Shown here piece by piece: positions 1-8,762 of a stretch of DNA of 64,000 nt. The notes beneath the pieces were generated by a model. It worked only from the letters and a program-made list of their open reading frames with translations. It had not been told where the DNA came from and did no database searches. This stretch comes from Rubripirellula amarantea (GTDB lineage: Bacteria > Planctomycetota > Planctomycetia > Pirellulales > Pirellulaceae): NCBI RefSeq assembly GCF_007859865.1, contig NZ_SJPI01000001.1:2789406-2853405 (forward strand), in the 5' to 3' direction. Every line of letters starts with the position of its first letter. Positions within the stretch are counted from its first letter, which is position 1. Made by a program: the position numbers and the translations under genes.

Positions 1-178
1 AACAGCTGGATAGCCTTGGTGCTAGAAGTCCATTTTGAAAAAGCCGCTTGCCAAGAAGTCGCAAAACGACAAATTGAAGTTCGCGGCTGGGGAATCGAGC
101 ACTTCCAATGGCCGGCTGCCGTTGCACTCGCGACAAAGTCATTCTCGTGAGGCGACGCTGGTCGTTGAACGGTCCGAG
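1..178. other. left edge, no supported gene
   Basis: This stretch lies downstream of rdgB, which is read leftwards. It holds only a short TTG-started frame that runs into the antisense of rdgB; its composition looks random and no family is recognisable. I see no RNA gene or clear terminator. Confidence 0.5.
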
Positions 179-787
179 TTAGCTCAGATTGCCAATCAAT
201 CGCATCAGCTTGGGCACGAATGATCGAAGCGCGCGACTTCGATGACTGATGGCTCGCTTGACGGTTAAGTCCAATTCGCCAAACGTGCGATGGTATTCCG
301 GAATCACGAACAGAGGATCGTAGCCGAATCCGGCTTTCCCCGATCTGGAGGTTGCGATCACGCCGCCACAGGTTCCGTGTTCTTCCAGGCGAATGTTTCC
401 GTCTGGATCGGACAAGCACAGATAGCAGTTGAACTTCGCCGTCCGTTTTTCAGCGGGCACGTTCTCTAGTTCGGCGAGAAGTTTGTCGTTGTTGGCTTCG
501 TCATCACCGTGCGTTCCCGCATAGCGAGCCGAGTAGATTCCGGGATCGCCCTTGAGAGCGTCGACCGTCAGTCCGCTGTCCTCGGCCAACACCCAGCGGC
601 CCAAATGTTTGGCTTGCTCGGTCGCTTTGAGTGCGGCATTCTCGGTGAATGTTGCTCCGGTTTCCTCGACATCAAGCGATTCGGGAATCTCCGCTAGCGT
701 GGTCAGGCTGATGTGTCGCTCAGGCAACAGCAAACGCAGTTCGACCAGCTTTTTCTGATTGTTGGTTCCCAGGACGAGATCAAACAT
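179..787 (-). CDS. rdgB: XTP/dITP diphosphatase (RdgB/HAM1 family)
   Basis: House-cleaning nucleotide pyrophosphatase that hydrolyses dITP, XTP and related non-canonical purine triphosphates so they are not incorporated into DNA. The N-terminus LVLGTNNQKKLVELRLLL is the family's conserved substrate loop. ENAALKA, LAEDSGL and GIYSARYAG follow, and GYDPLF and SHRSRAL close the protein. It has 202 residues, normal for the family. The frame is open further upstream, but the ATG at 787 gives the canonical start and lies 4 bp after the stop of the upstream secreted-protein gene, so the two are probably co-transcribed. Identification is by motif and is firm. Confidence 0.95.
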   Translation of the reverse strand: MFDLVLGTNNQKKLVELRLLLPERHISLTTLAEIPESLDVEETGATFTENAALKATEQAKHLGRWVLAEDSGLTVDALKGDPGIYSARYAGTHGDDEANNDKLLAELENVPAEKRTAKFNCYLCLSDPDGNIRLEEHGTCGGVIATSRSGKAGFGYDPLFVIPEYHRTFGELDLTVKRAISHRSRALRSFVPKLMRLIGNLS

Positions 788-791
788 AAAG

Positions 792-1925
792 TTATCGCAA
801 TCCGAACGCGGCACCGTAGAGGCTGCGTTTGGTTTTCTTGGGAACGGCGATGGGTGTGGGTTCGACATCGAAAGGAATCAGTCCCACATTTTTGCTTGCG
901 TAACCTTTGGTGCCAGGAGGAACCTGGCGTGCCAGCGCCGGATCAACATTCAGCGCGCTGTACTCTTTCATAACAGCTCGGATTTGCGGATCGTATTCGA
1001 ATTGCCCATTAGGAAGTTGTCGGCCAAGGGAATCAAAGCTGCCAACTGTGACGAGCGATTTTTGACGATCATGGAACTGATAGGCTTCAACGCCCTTCTT
1101 GCGAAGTTCTTGCGCCATTTTGCTGGCGTCCATCGCCATCTTGTCCATTCGCGCGCCGCTGGGTTGGACTTCCTTGGACTTCGAAGCACCGATCAGAGTT
1201 GAAACCCCTTGGAAGGTCTTTACGACGACGGTGAACTTGCCATCGCTCTCGAGTAGATTGAATTCGTCGAACTGTTCATTGAGTTGGCTGACAAACGAAT
1301 CGACCACGGGGGCTTCAAAGTACTCTTCAGGCAACATCGGATTACGAGTAACGAAGGCTGTGGCCATTGGTCCGGCGTCTTTGTCACCAGATGACTTTCG
1401 GGTCAAGCTTGCTGCAATCGCTTTGACCGTAGTCACAGGAGTCTTTGCGTTGAGTTCAGCCGCTTGTGATTTGGGATCGACCAAGACGTTTGGTTTGGCA
1501 GATTTGATTCGGTTCAAGTCACGCTCGACATCGGGATGGTCAATTCGATCGTACTCGCCGACTAATACCGCGTACGCTTCATACTCATAGCGGTTGGCAT
1601 AACGCACTCGCTTAGATGTATTGTGGTCGTAGGCGAGCGTGCCGGTGAAGTCGAACTTTTCGTTATAGATGAAGGCCGCGAGGCCTAGGTCTCGACGAAT
1701 TTCGATCGCCAGTTGATTGGCTCGTTCGCGTGCCCCTTCGCCAACTTGGGTCGAGGCCAGAATCATGAACGGCCCATCTTCCTCGCTCAATTCATACACC
1801 TTCGAATCGTCGGCATCGGCTTTGGGAGCTCGCCCAAAGAGGCTGCGAAAACTCGGTGGCTCAGCGCAAACAAACGTGACGCTTACGAACAGGAGGCTTA
1901 GCGAGAGCAGTGATCGTGGGATCAT
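792..1925 (-). CDS. secreted protein with SPOR-like C-terminal part
   Basis: The 377-residue product starts with a clear signal peptide (MIPRSLLSLSLLFVSVTFVCA), so it is probably periplasmic or surface exposed. Two stretches, around residues 50-120 and 230-300, have the SPOR-like pattern of a hydrophobic strand, a helix with AQELRKKGVEAY, then a strand with VTVGSFDS. SPOR domains bind denuded peptidoglycan, so a cell-wall role is possible but is inference. The gene immediately precedes rdgB (4 bp gap). I do not recognise a named family; it resembles planctomycete-conserved hypothetical proteins. Confidence 0.75.
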   Translation of the reverse strand: MIPRSLLSLSLLFVSVTFVCAEPPSFRSLFGRAPKADADDSKVYELSEEDGPFMILASTQVGEGARERANQLAIEIRRDLGLAAFIYNEKFDFTGTLAYDHNTSKRVRYANRYEYEAYAVLVGEYDRIDHPDVERDLNRIKSAKPNVLVDPKSQAAELNAKTPVTTVKAIAASLTRKSSGDKDAGPMATAFVTRNPMLPEEYFEAPVVDSFVSQLNEQFDEFNLLESDGKFTVVVKTFQGVSTLIGASKSKEVQPSGARMDKMAMDASKMAQELRKKGVEAYQFHDRQKSLVTVGSFDSLGRQLPNGQFEYDPQIRAVMKEYSALNVDPALARQVPPGTKGYASKNVGLIPFDVEPTPIAVPKKTKRSLYGAAFGLR

Positions 1926-2035
1926 GATGTCTTAAGCTTGGCAAAAAGGCGTGAAAGGAACCGGAGACGAACCGGGTGTACCAAACCTGGGGCGTCAGCC
2001 GAAAGGCCGGCTCGCCGAGAAGTTTCACGCAGATT

Positions 2036-2536
2036 TCACAAGCCCAGGAACCCCTGAGCTACTTTGGCCGATCGAGTGCTTAAGATCAGCTCACGAGCAT
2101 CGTTGTCGTCGTCGATTTCAATTCGGATCCACAATGCACCGGGGGGCATCACCGCTTCCACTCGGTCAGCCCATTCAATCAATGTCCACGATCCAGATTC
2201 TTCAAAAAGTTCATCGACGCCAAGCTCAAGGAACTCGTCTTCGTCAGCCAAGCGATACGCATCGAGGTGATGCAGCACATGCGGCAAATCGTCGTTGGTG
2301 TCGTCGCGCAGAGCCTTGGTTTGGTGACTCTGCAGAAGCGTAAAGGTGGGGCTGGTCACATCGCTGGCGTCAATCCCGAGCGATTCGGCAATGGACTGTA
2401 CCAATGTCGTTTTGCCTGCCCCTAGGGTGCCCACCAAGCCAATCACCAAACTCGCTGGCATGTTCGTGATCAAAGCGGTGGCGAAATTTGGTAAGTCGTG
2501 CAACTGCACGTTGTCAATTTTGTGTTGGTGGGACAT
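2036..2536 (-). CDS. tsaE: tRNA threonylcarbamoyladenosine biosynthesis ATPase TsaE
   Basis: P-loop ATPase that works with TsaB and TsaD to make t6A37 in ANN-decoding tRNAs. The Walker A motif GTLGAGKTT is at residues 36-44, followed by the family signature VTSPTFTLLQ. HHLDAYRL and the WTLIEWADRV segment match the Walker B and C-terminal regions. The ATG at 2536 gives 166 residues, close to the family norm; the longer frame upstream is repetitive and overlaps the divergent oxidoreductase leader. TsaB and TsaD are not in this window. Confidence 0.93.
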   Translation of the reverse strand: MSHQHKIDNVQLHDLPNFATALITNMPASLVIGLVGTLGAGKTTLVQSIAESLGIDASDVTSPTFTLLQSHQTKALRDDTNDDLPHVLHHLDAYRLADEDEFLELGVDELFEESGSWTLIEWADRVEAVMPPGALWIRIEIDDDNDARELILSTRSAKVAQGFLGL

Positions 2537-2644
2537 CAGGGTTCGGCAAGGACGCGCGCGGTGAAAAGTTTGTTTACAATGAGCCTCCATCTTACCACCT
2601 CTTCCTTGAGGTACCTCCCGCCTACCTTCGATTGAGTGCCCACC

Positions 2645-4000
2645 ATGTCCAATCATTCCCAAGCCGATCATCCAGCATCCAGTCATTCCCAATCCGATCA
2701 TCGCTCGTCCATTAAGTCCACTCCCACCCGTCGCGACTTCGTTACGGCAGCCGGTGCGGTCGCGGGAGTGTTGGCAACTGGCTTGCCCAAGGTTCATGCC
2801 GCGTCCGATAACGTCATTCGCGTCGGTTTGATTGGATGCGGGGGACGAGGAAGCGGTGCCGCCGTGAACGCGATGGCGGCCGATCCATCCGTTCGCATCG
2901 TGGCCCTTGCCGACTTATTTCCCGAGGCGGTTGAATCATGCCGCAAGAGCATGGAGTCTCGTTCTCGGTTCGCTGATCAATTCAAAGTGACGGATGAAAC
3001 ATGCTTTGTCGGCTTTGACGCCTACAAAAAATTGCTTGCCTCAGACGTCGACGTCGTGTTGTTGGCTGCTCCCCCCTGCTATCGACCTGATCATATTGAA
3101 GCGTCGGTGGAGGCGGGAAAAGAAATTTTTTGTGAGAAACCTGTGGCCACAGATCCTGCGGGAGTTCGGCGAGTTCGAGCCGCCTGTGAGCTGGCCGATC
3201 AGAAAGGTTTGAATGTCGTTAGCGGGTTGTGTTGGCGCTATGACAAGGGAATGCAAGAGACCGTTGCTCGCGTCAACGATGGGCAAATCGGAACGATCGT
3301 TTCCACCCAAGCGGATTACTTGACTCGTCCTGTGTGGGTGAAGACTAGGAAGCCTGGTGAGAGCGAACTGATGTACCAATGTCGCAATTGGTACAACTAC
3401 ACATGGGCATCGGGTGATCATATTGTCGAACAGTTCATTCACAGTCTTGATAAGGCACTTTGGTTGCGATTCGACAAGCCACCGGTCAAGGCGTACGGAA
3501 TGGGCGGGCGTCAAGCGCGCGGTGAGTTGACCCACGGTAATATTTACGACCACTTCACCGTGGTTTATGAATGGGAAGACAACACTCGTACGTATGCGAG
3601 CACTCGTCAAATGGCGGGCTGCTTTAATCAGACTGAAGATTTCGTCTACGGTACCGATGGCATGGCGAAGTTGTGCGCTTACGAAATTGCAGGACTCAAG
3701 CCGTGGAAATTTGATTCTGATTCGGTACAAATGCATCAAGCCGAGCAGGACGAAATGTTTAAAGCCATCCGTGGGGAACGCGAACGCATCAACAATGGTG
3801 AGTACATGTGTGACAGCACGTTGTTGGCAATTCTCGGTCGCGAAGTTTGTTATACGGGAAAGGTTATGACCTTTGATGAGATCGCCAACAGCTCTCAATC
3901 GCTTGTGCCCGAGGGCCTCGAGACGGGGGATCTGTCAACGATCAAAGCACCATCGGTGGACGTCCCATCGCCCGGAAAGTACCAACATCCGAAAGCGTAA
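2645..4000 (+). CDS. Tat-exported Gfo/Idh/MocA family oxidoreductase
   Basis: NAD(P)-dependent sugar-type oxidoreductase. A twin-arginine leader (TRRDFVTAAGAVAGV) with a hydrophobic stretch ending near KVHA predicts folded export by Tat. The Rossmann fold follows: IRVGLIGCGGRGSG, then the cofactor-side motif EIFCEKPVATDP, and a C-terminal sheet domain. It has 451 residues from the ATG at 2645; a GTG 9 bp upstream is also possible. Many paralogues of this type occur in planctomycetes, often linked to polysaccharide breakdown. The substrate cannot be read from sequence. It is divergent from tsaE. Confidence 0.9.
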   Translation: MSNHSQADHPASSHSQSDHRSSIKSTPTRRDFVTAAGAVAGVLATGLPKVHAASDNVIRVGLIGCGGRGSGAAVNAMAADPSVRIVALADLFPEAVESCRKSMESRSRFADQFKVTDETCFVGFDAYKKLLASDVDVVLLAAPPCYRPDHIEASVEAGKEIFCEKPVATDPAGVRRVRAACELADQKGLNVVSGLCWRYDKGMQETVARVNDGQIGTIVSTQADYLTRPVWVKTRKPGESELMYQCRNWYNYTWASGDHIVEQFIHSLDKALWLRFDKPPVKAYGMGGRQARGELTHGNIYDHFTVVYEWEDNTRTYASTRQMAGCFNQTEDFVYGTDGMAKLCAYEIAGLKPWKFDSDSVQMHQAEQDEMFKAIRGERERINNGEYMCDSTLLAILGREVCYTGKVMTFDEIANSSQSLVPEGLETGDLSTIKAPSVDVPSPGKYQHPKA

Positions 4001-4089
4001 ACGCAAGTAACGGCTCAACCGCTACTGTTAAGCACTTCAAACTTCGTTCTACTATTGCGGACCGAAAACTTGTCTTTGGGAATTTTGCT

Positions 4090-4725
4090 GTGAAACGAGT
4101 TAGCCTGATAACGCACCCGTTGGTGGACCATCACCTTTGTACCGTTCGCGATCAGGCGACTTGTTCGAGTGAGTTCAGGGCAGCCATATCAAGGTTGTCG
4201 GTCCTGGTGGGGGTTCACGCGACAGAAGACTTGGCCACCGGGCCCAAGAAAATTCAAACGCCAATCTGCGAAGCGGATTGTCGAGCGTTGAGCGTGAACG
4301 TGGGCTTGGTTCCGATCCTGCGAGCAGGTTTGGGCATGGTTGAACCCTTGCAAAACTTGTTGCCCGATGCTGCTGTTTGGCACCTTGGCATGTATCGCAA
4401 TGAAGAAACCGCCGAGCCGGTCGGCTACTACGACAAGTTGCCGCAAAAGGGCGCACCCAACGTCGCGTTGGTCCTTGATCCGATGTTAGCAACCGGTGGC
4501 AGCGTGGACATGGTGGTCCGACGGTTGCAGAGTTGGGGCGTCGATGAAATACGAGTGCTGAGTATCATTGCATCTCAGGCAGGCATTGATCGCGTCTCGA
4601 AAGATTTCCCTGATGTGCGTTTGTACGTTGCTGCGATTGATCCGAGTTTGAATGATCAATCATTTATTGTGCCGGGATTAGGCGATGCCGGTGATCGTAT
4701 CTTTGCTACACCGCAAAAACCCTAG
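4090..4725 (+). CDS. upp: uracil phosphoribosyltransferase
   Basis: Converts uracil and PRPP to UMP in the pyrimidine salvage pathway. The PRPP-binding loop is VLDPMLATGGSV, and VPILRAGLGM and the C-terminal PGLGDAGDRIF segment are diagnostic for UPRTase. At 211 residues it is full length. The start is a GTG at 4090 (GTG AAA CGA GTT). It lies 28 bp upstream of a nucleoside transporter gene, so the two probably form a salvage operon. Confidence 0.95.
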   Translation: MKRVSLITHPLVDHHLCTVRDQATCSSEFRAAISRLSVLVGVHATEDLATGPKKIQTPICEADCRALSVNVGLVPILRAGLGMVEPLQNLLPDAAVWHLGMYRNEETAEPVGYYDKLPQKGAPNVALVLDPMLATGGSVDMVVRRLQSWGVDEIRVLSIIASQAGIDRVSKDFPDVRLYVAAIDPSLNDQSFIVPGLGDAGDRIFATPQKP

Positions 4726-4753
4726 TCCGTGTCACTTCTTTGCGAACGTTCTT

Positions 4754-5998
4754 ATGCAAGCTCGATTGATCTGTGCGCTTGGCCTGGCTGTCTTCATCGG
4801 CTTGGCGTGGTTGATTAGCACCGATCGAAAACGCTTTCCGTTGCGAGTCGTCGTGGGCGGCTTGTTGTTGCAGTTGTTGCTCGGTTTGATCGTGCTGCGA
4901 ACGGATCCTGGCCGATACGTGTTCCAGCTTATCGGCGACGCATTCACGGAGGTGATGGCGACGGTGAAAGCGGGCAGCGGTTTTTTGTTTTCGATCAACG
5001 GCGATCAGTCACTGCTCAATACGTTCGCCTTTGGCATATTACCGACGGTGATATTCTTTTCTTCGTTGATGAGCATCCTTTACCATTTGGGCATCATGCA
5101 AAGATTGGTGTGGGCCTTGGCCTGGGTGATGCGTTTCACCTTGGGGACTAGCGGTGCTGAAACGCTTGCGGCGGCGGCCAATGTTTTTGTCGGACACACG
5201 GAAGCTCCGTTAGTCGTTCGGCCTTACCTTGGCTCCATGACACGCAGTGAATTGTGCGCCATGATGACCGGTGGGTTTGCAACCGTGACGGGCGGCTTGT
5301 TAGGGGTCTATGCCGGCATGGGCATCGATATCTCGCACCTGTTAACGGCTTCCATCATCAGTGCCCCTGCAGCCTTATTGATTGCCAAGGTCATGGTGCC
5401 CGAAACGGAACCCGAGAAAGTGGCTGCGGAAATGACGCTTTCAGCGCCAAGCAGTCATGTGAACCTCATCGGCGCAGCGGTCGAGGGCGCCAGCGATGGA
5501 TTGAAGCTTGCACTTAACGTTGGTGCGATGTTGATTGCGTTCTTGGCACTGATTGCGCTCTTCGATGTGATATTGGGTTACGGATGCTCACTGGTTGGTC
5601 TGGTTGACGACGCCGGTTCGCCGATGGTGACGCTGGGGGTGATTTTAGGATATTTGTGCTGGCCGCTAGCGTGGTTGCTAGGGATTCCAGCGGGTGAATG
5701 TATGGAAGCCGGTCGCCTAATCGGGCTTAAGACAGTCGCCAATGAGTTCATCGCCTACGATGCGTTGGGGAATGCGACGGTTGGTCCCGGCGGCGTGATC
5801 AGCGAACGAACACGCGTGGTGCTGACCTATGCACTCGCCGGATTCAGCAACTTCGGGGCGATCGGCATTCAGGTCGGAGGTATTGGCGGCCTAGAGCCCT
5901 CTCGCAAAGATGATCTAGCTAAACTAGGTCTGCGGGCGATGTTCGGGGGACTGCTTGCTTGTTGCATGACTGGTGCCATCGCCGGACTGCTTCTTTAA
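4754..5998 (+). CDS. NupC-type concentrative nucleoside transporter
   Basis: Polytopic inner-membrane protein that imports nucleosides with a cation gradient. It has many hydrophobic segments and the CNT-family signature GHTEAPLVVRPYL, followed by MTGGFATVTGGLLGVY. The C-terminal FSNFGAIGIQVGG segment is also typical. The ATG at 4754 gives 414 residues, near the family size. It follows upp closely, so imported nucleosides would feed uracil salvage. The specific substrate is inferred from the neighbour, not seen. Confidence 0.92.
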   Translation: MQARLICALGLAVFIGLAWLISTDRKRFPLRVVVGGLLLQLLLGLIVLRTDPGRYVFQLIGDAFTEVMATVKAGSGFLFSINGDQSLLNTFAFGILPTVIFFSSLMSILYHLGIMQRLVWALAWVMRFTLGTSGAETLAAAANVFVGHTEAPLVVRPYLGSMTRSELCAMMTGGFATVTGGLLGVYAGMGIDISHLLTASIISAPAALLIAKVMVPETEPEKVAAEMTLSAPSSHVNLIGAAVEGASDGLKLALNVGAMLIAFLALIALFDVILGYGCSLVGLVDDAGSPMVTLGVILGYLCWPLAWLLGIPAGECMEAGRLIGLKTVANEFIAYDALGNATVGPGGVISERTRVVLTYALAGFSNFGAIGIQVGGIGGLEPSRKDDLAKLGLRAMFGGLLACCMTGAIAGLLL

Positions 5999-6040
5999 TC
6001 TACCGCTTGCCCCAGCGTCTCGTTGACGACATTGGATCCT

Positions 6041-6406
6041 ATGAAAGTACTGCAACTCAACCATGTCGCCCTTCATGTGGCCGATGTTACCGTCAGTGAG
6101 GCGTTCTATCGCGACGTGTTGAAATTGCCGGTAATGGAACGGCCTGCGTTTGATTTTCCGGGGGCTTGGTTCCGTTTAGGAGTTGACCAAGAATTGCATT
6201 TGATCGGTGACCGAGATCATCCAGTGCATTCGCACCATCGCGGTGGCCACTTGGCTTTGATGGTGGACGAACTTGATGGCTGGGAAGCGCAACTCGATGC
6301 CAGCGGCGCCAAGCGATTGCCACGGAAGGTTCGTCCCGATGGCGCCCAGCAAACCTTCTTGCAGGACCCTGATGGCCATTGGATAGAACTCTGCGTCCTA
6401 CCGTGA
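6041..6406 (+). CDS. VOC (glyoxalase/bleomycin-resistance) family protein
   Basis: Small metal-binding beta-alpha-beta protein of 121 residues. LNHVALHVADV carries the first metal-ligand His, HRGGHLALMV the second, and DPDGHWIELCVLP ends with the family's terminal Glu strand. The ATG at 6041 is chosen over the upstream TTG because it gives a normal VOC N-terminus. The reaction (lyase, dioxygenase or resistance) cannot be assigned. It converges on the next gene with a gap of about 10 bp. Confidence 0.85.
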   Translation: MKVLQLNHVALHVADVTVSEAFYRDVLKLPVMERPAFDFPGAWFRLGVDQELHLIGDRDHPVHSHHRGGHLALMVDELDGWEAQLDASGAKRLPRKVRPDGAQQTFLQDPDGHWIELCVLP

Positions 6407-6416
6407 CTAGGCTCGC

Positions 6417-6989
6417 CTAACGTTGAAACGCGCCAGGTTGAAACGTATAAGGCTGAAATGTATTTGGCTGAAACGTTCCGGGGATGATGAATGGTCTGCC
6501 TTGATAATCGCCAACCACTGGCGCTTGCCACTGATAGATCGGGGCGAAGCGGCTGCCAGCGTCGGGTGAGCAATACGCGCCGCGTGAGTCATAGTAGCCG
6601 GTGAGATCCAAGTACATGGCCTGCCATAATTGCCAAGCAGGTGGCGGTGACAAGCCTGCGGCTTTGCGGCGCTGGTCGAGATCATCCGCCGGTTCGTAGT
6701 CTCGATGGCGACGGACCGACATCCCTAGTCCAAGATCGCTCTCGTCGCGAAGCAAATCGCGTCGGCTCTGGCGAGCGTTTTTTTCTCTAATGGTGGTATC
6801 CCGCTTTCCGGTATCGCCACTACCGGCACTTTGGCTTCCGGCACTTCGGCTACCGGCACGGTCACTTTTGGCGTCGAGAGATGCAGGGCCACGGACGCCG
6901 GAGGCTTGAGCCAACAGCTCGTTCGCTCCGCCTAGCAAAAGCCCGATTAGCAGCGTTAGAGTCAACAGGCGGCTGATCGGGTAGGGCAT
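6417..6989 (-). CDS. small secreted protein with C-terminal FQP repeats
   Basis: 190 residues with an N-terminal signal peptide (SRLLTLTLLIGLLLGG, cleavage near LLAQA). A Ser/Gly-rich linker follows with SAGS repeats, then a charged middle, a segment rich in aromatics (WQLWQAMYLDLTGYYDSRG), and four C-terminal five-residue units built on TFQP. No catalytic motif is visible and the function is unknown. It lies 14 bp downstream of the acyl carrier protein gene, so it is probably its co-transcribed neighbour. It may be a lineage-specific envelope protein. Confidence 0.7.
   Translation of the reverse strand: MPYPISRLLTLTLLIGLLLGGANELLAQASGVRGPASLDAKSDRAGSRSAGSQSAGSGDTGKRDTTIREKNARQSRRDLLRDESDLGLGMSVRRHRDYEPADDLDQRRKAAGLSPPPAWQLWQAMYLDLTGYYDSRGAYCSPDAGSRFAPIYQWQAPVVGDYQGRPFIIPGTFQPNTFQPYTFQPGAFQR
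6423..6482 (-). repeat. 15-bp tandem repeat, 4 copies, inside the preceding secreted-protein gene
   Basis: Four in-phase 15-bp units (6423-6437, 6438-6452, 6453-6467, 6468-6482) sharing the frame TGAAA(C/T)G encode the terminal FQPxT units of the secreted protein. The divergence between copies suggests an old expansion under coding constraint. Confidence 0.85.
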
Positions 6990-7003
6990 CTTAGGGAACC
7001 CGT

Positions 7004-7264
7004 TTAGGCTTTGACGATGTCTTTCATCTTTGGTTCCAGGTACGTCACCGTTGACGTCATGCTGGCCAAGTGACCGTAGTCTTCTTCAGGAATCTGAACG
7101 CGGTGTCGCTTACGGAGTTCCATGACAATGTCGAGGAAGTCCATGCTGTCGAGTTCGAGTTGGTCGCGGAAGTTCTTGTCGTCATCCAAGTCGTCCAACT
7201 CATCGTCAGGCGAAATGTCTTCAAGAATGTCAATGATTTCGTCGCGAATTTCAGCAGGCGTCAT
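7004..7264 (-). CDS. acyl carrier protein-like protein
   Basis: 86-residue acidic helical protein. The phosphopantetheine site is in the motif LELDSMDFLDIV (Ser at about residue 40), which fits the DS(M/L) consensus. It should carry acyl intermediates as thioesters. It lies about 36 bp downstream of a ketosynthase gene and is probably dedicated to it rather than being the housekeeping AcpP, because the segment after the Ser (MELRKRHRVQIPEEDY) is unlike that of typical AcpP. Product unknown. Confidence 0.9.
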   Translation of the reverse strand: MTPAEIRDEIIDILEDISPDDELDDLDDDKNFRDQLELDSMDFLDIVMELRKRHRVQIPEEDYGHLASMTSTVTYLEPKMKDIVKA

Positions 7265-7300
7265 GCAATTATTAACAAAGGAAAAGGTCAGTAAACGGGC

Positions 7301-8629
7301 TTAAGACATACGGCCAATGATGACCACGGAGTTGATCCCCAGCATGCCAAACGAATTGTTCAAAATGTAGTCTACCCGTTTGGTTTCCTGGGGCTGGTTG
7401 AGCACCAATCCTGGAAGGTCGCACGCGGGATCGAGTTCGTCTACGTTGATCGTCGGATGGACAACGTTGTCCTGGAAGGATGCTAGGTTGCCGGCAAGTT
7501 CCAATGAACCGGCGGCTCCCATCGCATGACCAATGTAGCTTTTTGTGTTGTTGATTCGAGGGTTGTCGCACTCGCCGAAGACCCGTCGCAAGGCATCGCA
7601 CTCTTGTGCATCGCCGCTGGCGGTGCCAGTTGCGTGCGTGCTGACGATATCGATGTCGTTCGGGTTCAAACCGGCTCGTTTCAACGCCATGTTGACGCAC
7701 TCGGCCTGCCGCTCGGGGTTGGGCAGGACGAAGTCAGTCGCATCGGTATTCATGTGATAGCCGACCAACTCGCCGTATATTTCGGCTCCGCGTGCTTTCG
7801 CATCGCTGAGTCTTTCAAGCGTGTAAAGGCATCCGCCTTCGGCCACGACGATCCCGTTGCGATCGACGTCAAACGGACGTGACGCTTTGGTGGGGTCATC
7901 GTTCGTTGCCAGTGCGTTCTGGCTGTTGAAGCTGGCGAAGATTCCGAACGTGTGAATGCTTTCGCTCGTTCCGCCAGCGATCGCAACATCGCATTCTTCC
8001 AGGCGAAGCATTTGAGCGCCCTGGATTAGCCCCGCGTTGCCCGCTGCACATGCGGCGCCGATGGTGTAGTGCGGGCCTGTGATGCCCATGTTCAGTGCGA
8101 TTTCCCCAGCCGGATTATTCGCGACGGTACGTGGGTTGTGGTGGTGCGACCAGCAACTCGTGTCGTAATCGAAGCCCTTGATCACAAAGATTTCGTTTTC
8201 CGTTTCGACGTTACCGTGTTCGGTGACGCCGACATAAATGCCCACTCGCGACTTGTCTGTGTTTTCCCAATCGATGCCAGAGTGCTTGATGGCTTCGTTG
8301 GCTGCGTAGACACCGACGCTGCCGGCGCGGGTTCCGCGGCGGATATCTTTTTTGGTTTGGTAGCGATTCCAATCGAAGTCGCATATACCCGCAAGCGTCT
8401 TGCCGAAGTAGCGAATTTCATAGGGGCTAACGCCACTGCGGCCTTCCAATAGGGCGTCGCGATACGAACCCCAGTCGTTGCCGTTGGGGGCAGTTAATCC
8501 AATGCCCGTAATCACGATGCGCTGGTTATCAGGAAGCTGGGAAGCGCGATGGGGGGCGATCACGTGAGTTTGGCCACCGGTAGGATGGATAGCGTTGAAA
8601 TGCAGGCAAAGTTGTACGTAATTGGTCAA
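7301..8629 (-). CDS. beta-ketoacyl-ACP synthase (KAS II / FabF-like)
   Basis: Condenses malonyl-ACP with an acyl primer. The full Cys-His-His triad is visible: Cys194 in GAACAAGNAG, His332 in STHATGTASGD and His368 in KSYIGHAMGAAG, with the C-terminal NNSFGMLGINS glycine-rich motif. It is followed by an ACP gene. The start is uncertain: the frame begins with TTG at 8629, but a GTG at 8563 gives the usual short N-terminus before RIVITGIG. The pairing with a private ACP suggests a specialised lipid or polyketide rather than bulk fatty acid synthesis; that is inference. Confidence 0.9.
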   Translation of the reverse strand: MTNYVQLCLHFNAIHPTGGQTHVIAPHRASQLPDNQRIVITGIGLTAPNGNDWGSYRDALLEGRSGVSPYEIRYFGKTLAGICDFDWNRYQTKKDIRRGTRAGSVGVYAANEAIKHSGIDWENTDKSRVGIYVGVTEHGNVETENEIFVIKGFDYDTSCWSHHHNPRTVANNPAGEIALNMGITGPHYTIGAACAAGNAGLIQGAQMLRLEECDVAIAGGTSESIHTFGIFASFNSQNALATNDDPTKASRPFDVDRNGIVVAEGGCLYTLERLSDAKARGAEIYGELVGYHMNTDATDFVLPNPERQAECVNMALKRAGLNPNDIDIVSTHATGTASGDAQECDALRRVFGECDNPRINNTKSYIGHAMGAAGSLELAGNLASFQDNVVHPTINVDELDPACDLPGLVLNQPQETKRVDYILNNSFGMLGINSVVIIGRMS

Positions 8630-8762
8630 CCGAACAGGAGGAACCCTGCTTCAGCCAACACCCGAAAGGCTAACAATCGGAGGCTGAAAAGACAACGGCC
8701 TGACTTGTAACGGACACGTAAAGATTACCCCGGTCAAAGGATTTTGGACGCGCAATTGACGC

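Noticed and set aside
35-223. 62-codon plus-strand frame at the left edge
   Set aside because: TTG start, ordinary composition, and it runs antisense to the rdgB end. No motif or neighbour supports it.
1926-2035. GC-rich spacer with small inverted repeats (AGCC/GGCT) that might be a structured RNA
   Set aside because: Stems are short, no T-run follows, and no known riboswitch core is recognised.
3041-3898. 285-codon frame antisense to the Tat oxidoreductase
   Set aside because: The opposite strand encodes a clear Rossmann enzyme with a Tat signal; the antisense frame has no domain.
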